A stretch of 12,217 bases of DNA, taken from Candidatus Liptonbacteria bacterium (GTDB lineage Bacteria > Patescibacteriota > Minisyncoccia > UBA6257 > 2-01-FULL-56-20). The translations under genes were made by a program, and so were the position numbers. This document shows positions 11,269 to 12,217 of the stretch, piece by piece; position 1 is the first letter of the stretch; each line of letters opens with the position of its first letter. Location: assembly GCA_016212635.1 (NCBI GenBank), contig JACRFR010000010.1, positions 1 through 12,217 on the forward strand. The letters run 5' to 3'. The notes beneath the pieces are model-generated. The model made no database searches and had not been told where the DNA came from. It was given only the letters and a program-made list of their open reading frames with translations.

Positions 11269-12033
11269 CTACAAATACCCGATCTTTTTCAGCCAATCTT
11301 CGTTTTCCCACTCCCACAGGCGTTTGGCGCCCAAAAACCCCTCGAAATCGCTCCGCCAAGAGGGGAATTCTTTGAGCTCGATCTCGCCCTTGGCCTCGCC
11401 CCACTCATGCTCGCCGTCGCCGCAAGTTAAATAGCCGTTACGTCGGATCTTTTCCCGACCACCCTTGGTTCGTAACTTGGCCCCGCAACGATTGCATACT
11501 TGTCCCTGATCGATACGCAGGATCCAGCGCGTCTCTAAATTGTCATACTCGTTCTTTAGCGCCTCCAAATAGGCTGCCGTCTGCAGATTATAGTCGCGGT
11601 AGATGGACAGGGAGGTCTTAATGTCCAAAACTCCGAACTTGCCGTTGATGACAGCCAGGGCGTCCACCGTGCCTGCGTAACGGTGTTCGGAATGGCAAAC
11701 ACGCTGCTCCACATGCTCCGGCCGGGTTTGAATATCGCGCTTGGCCAAAAATTCGCGAAAGGCCGAGACCGCGGGCAGGATCTCCCAGTCTATTTCCGGC
11801 TCCTGGCCCAGAAGAATTCCCTCTACCGCCTCGTGGATCTTTGTTCCTTCTTCTGCGGACTTTTCTTTGATCGCCTCGCCGTGAGCAAAACTATCGGCTT
11901 GTCCATAAAAATGATACAGGGCCGGTTTGGCCTTAATGGTCACGATCTTGGTCACGCGCGGATACCAAGTGCCGTCTATGGTGTACCCGTTCGCGTCCTG
12001 AAACTCTTGGATGGTGGAGAAGCGTTCAAACAC
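11269..12033 (-). CDS. PD-(D/E)XK nuclease with zinc-finger insert
   Basis: 254 residues with the RecB/Cas4-type nuclease core: GTKIHEAVEG (His67), RYAGTVDALAV (Asp124), FGVLDIKTS (Asp137 and Lys139) and LQTAAYLEAL (Gln151, Tyr155). These metal-dependent enzymes cut or resect DNA. After the core, residues 180-209 hold CNRCG...TCGDGEH, whose Cys180, Cys183, Cys204 and His209 could bind zinc; it is separate from a Cas4-like iron-sulphur cluster. The N-terminal ERFSTIQEFQDANGYTIDGTWYPRVTKI resembles the front part of phage and CPR exonucleases. The GTG start at 12033 is chosen because a consensus TATAAT ends seven bases before it, giving a leaderless message. It stands alone, without helicase or cas genes. 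A terminator follows 22 bases after its stop. DNA repair or a phage-derived exonuclease are the main options. Confidence 0.85.
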   Translation of the reverse strand: MFERFSTIQEFQDANGYTIDGTWYPRVTKIVTIKAKPALYHFYGQADSFAHGEAIKEKSAEEGTKIHEAVEGILLGQEPEIDWEILPAVSAFREFLAKRDIQTRPEHVEQRVCHSEHRYAGTVDALAVINGKFGVLDIKTSLSIYRDYNLQTAAYLEALKNEYDNLETRWILRIDQGQVCNRCGAKLRTKGGREKIRRNGYLTCGDGEHEWGEAKGEIELKEFPSWRSDFEGFLGAKRLWEWENEDWLKKIGYL

Positions 12034-12040
12034 GCTCGTA

Positions 12041-12046
12041 ATTATA
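12041..12046 (-). promoter_or_regulatory. -10 box of the PD-(D/E)XK nuclease gene
   Basis: Minus-strand TATAAT, seven bases, then GTG. This is the same spacing as at the exonuclease gene. No good -35 is seen. Confidence 0.6.
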
Positions 12047-12116
12047 CGCGAGCCAGCTCGATTTGCCTATTCTACCTAGTGCTGTTCGAAAACGACCTTT
12101 TCTCTTATCCCTCTCG

Positions 12117-12216
12117 GTCATCCCGGGCTTGCCGTGCCCGACCGTAGCTTTAGCGAAGGTGGGACCCGGGATCCAGGATCCTGAAAAACCTGGATTCCCG
12201 CTTTCGCGGGAATGAC
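12117..12216. repeat. GTCATCCCGGG...CGGGAATGAC palindromic unit
   Basis: The ends are inverted, with inner hairpins (GGGCTTGCCGTGCCC; CCCGCTTTCGCGGG). It belongs to the same class as the units at 1819 and 3460. About 20 bases before it, GCTGTTCGAAAACG (12081-12094) resembles the end of the 123-bp element at 10833-10955, so it may be nested in a larger element running off the window. Confidence 0.7.
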
Positions 12217-12217
12217 A

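Noticed and set aside
11269..12033. Cas4
   Set aside because: It has RecB/Cas4-type core motifs but not the Cas4 cysteine cluster, and no cas genes or CRISPR array are in the window.
1..12217. Alternative genetic code (TGA recoded)
   Set aside because: def, the exonuclease, the wHTH and the nucleotidyltransferase all end at TGA exactly where the families end.

Overview
The window looks like a chromosomal segment from a member of the Candidate Phyla Radiation (Patescibacteria), probably Parcubacteria-like. The grounds are indirect. Genes are small and tightly packed, housekeeping genes (def, fmt, rplI, rpmA, tRNA-Gln, an S41 protease) sit next to short uncharacterised proteins of types I associate with that group, ribosome binding sites are mostly absent, and several -10 boxes lie only 6-7 bases before start codons. 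TGA is used as a normal stop, which argues against the TGA-recoding CPR lineages. No rRNA, CRISPR array or transposase gene is visible.

Layout. Positions 1-1500 (minus strand) hold a small winged-helix regulator followed by a broken NUDIX gene, a zinc-ribbon protein, a doubtful short ORF, and three copies of a near-perfect palindrome. Positions 1584-2375 hold an isochorismatase-family hydrolase gene cut in two by a small non-coding mobile element with a 6-bp target duplication. Removing the insert restores one continuous 201-codon reading frame with its catalytic cysteine. Next come tRNA-Gln and an adjacent HTH protein with a LAGLIDADG-like segment. Positions 3302-4350 are accessory: a 231-bp MITE with 20-bp terminal repeats lies just before a decayed EamA-type transporter gene, followed by several hairpins.

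Positions 7452-4349 (minus) form a compact gene cluster: a conserved small protein, peptide deformylase, a 2H phosphoesterase, a nucleotidyltransferase and methionyl-tRNA formyltransferase. def and fmt act at the two ends of the N-formyl-methionine cycle. The 2H and nucleotidyltransferase genes are inserted between them, overlapping or nearly touching their neighbours, and are the best candidate for an undescribed functional pair. Positions 7751-10841 (mostly plus) carry the S41 protease, rplI (convergent with and overlapping rpmA), a DEDD 3'-5' exonuclease and a one-pass membrane protein. Positions 10842-11268 are non-coding and dense in hairpins, ending in a strong terminator. Positions 11269-12033 (minus) encode a PD-(D/E)XK nuclease with a zinc-finger insert.

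Two themes run through the intergenic DNA. First, there are several kinds of short non-autonomous elements (palindromic GTCATYCC units, some nested inside larger elements with target duplications). Second, there are degenerate heptamer arrays of different sequence but the same 7-bp period at gene boundaries and once inside fmt. All family assignments come from reading motifs by eye; none has been checked by a database search.
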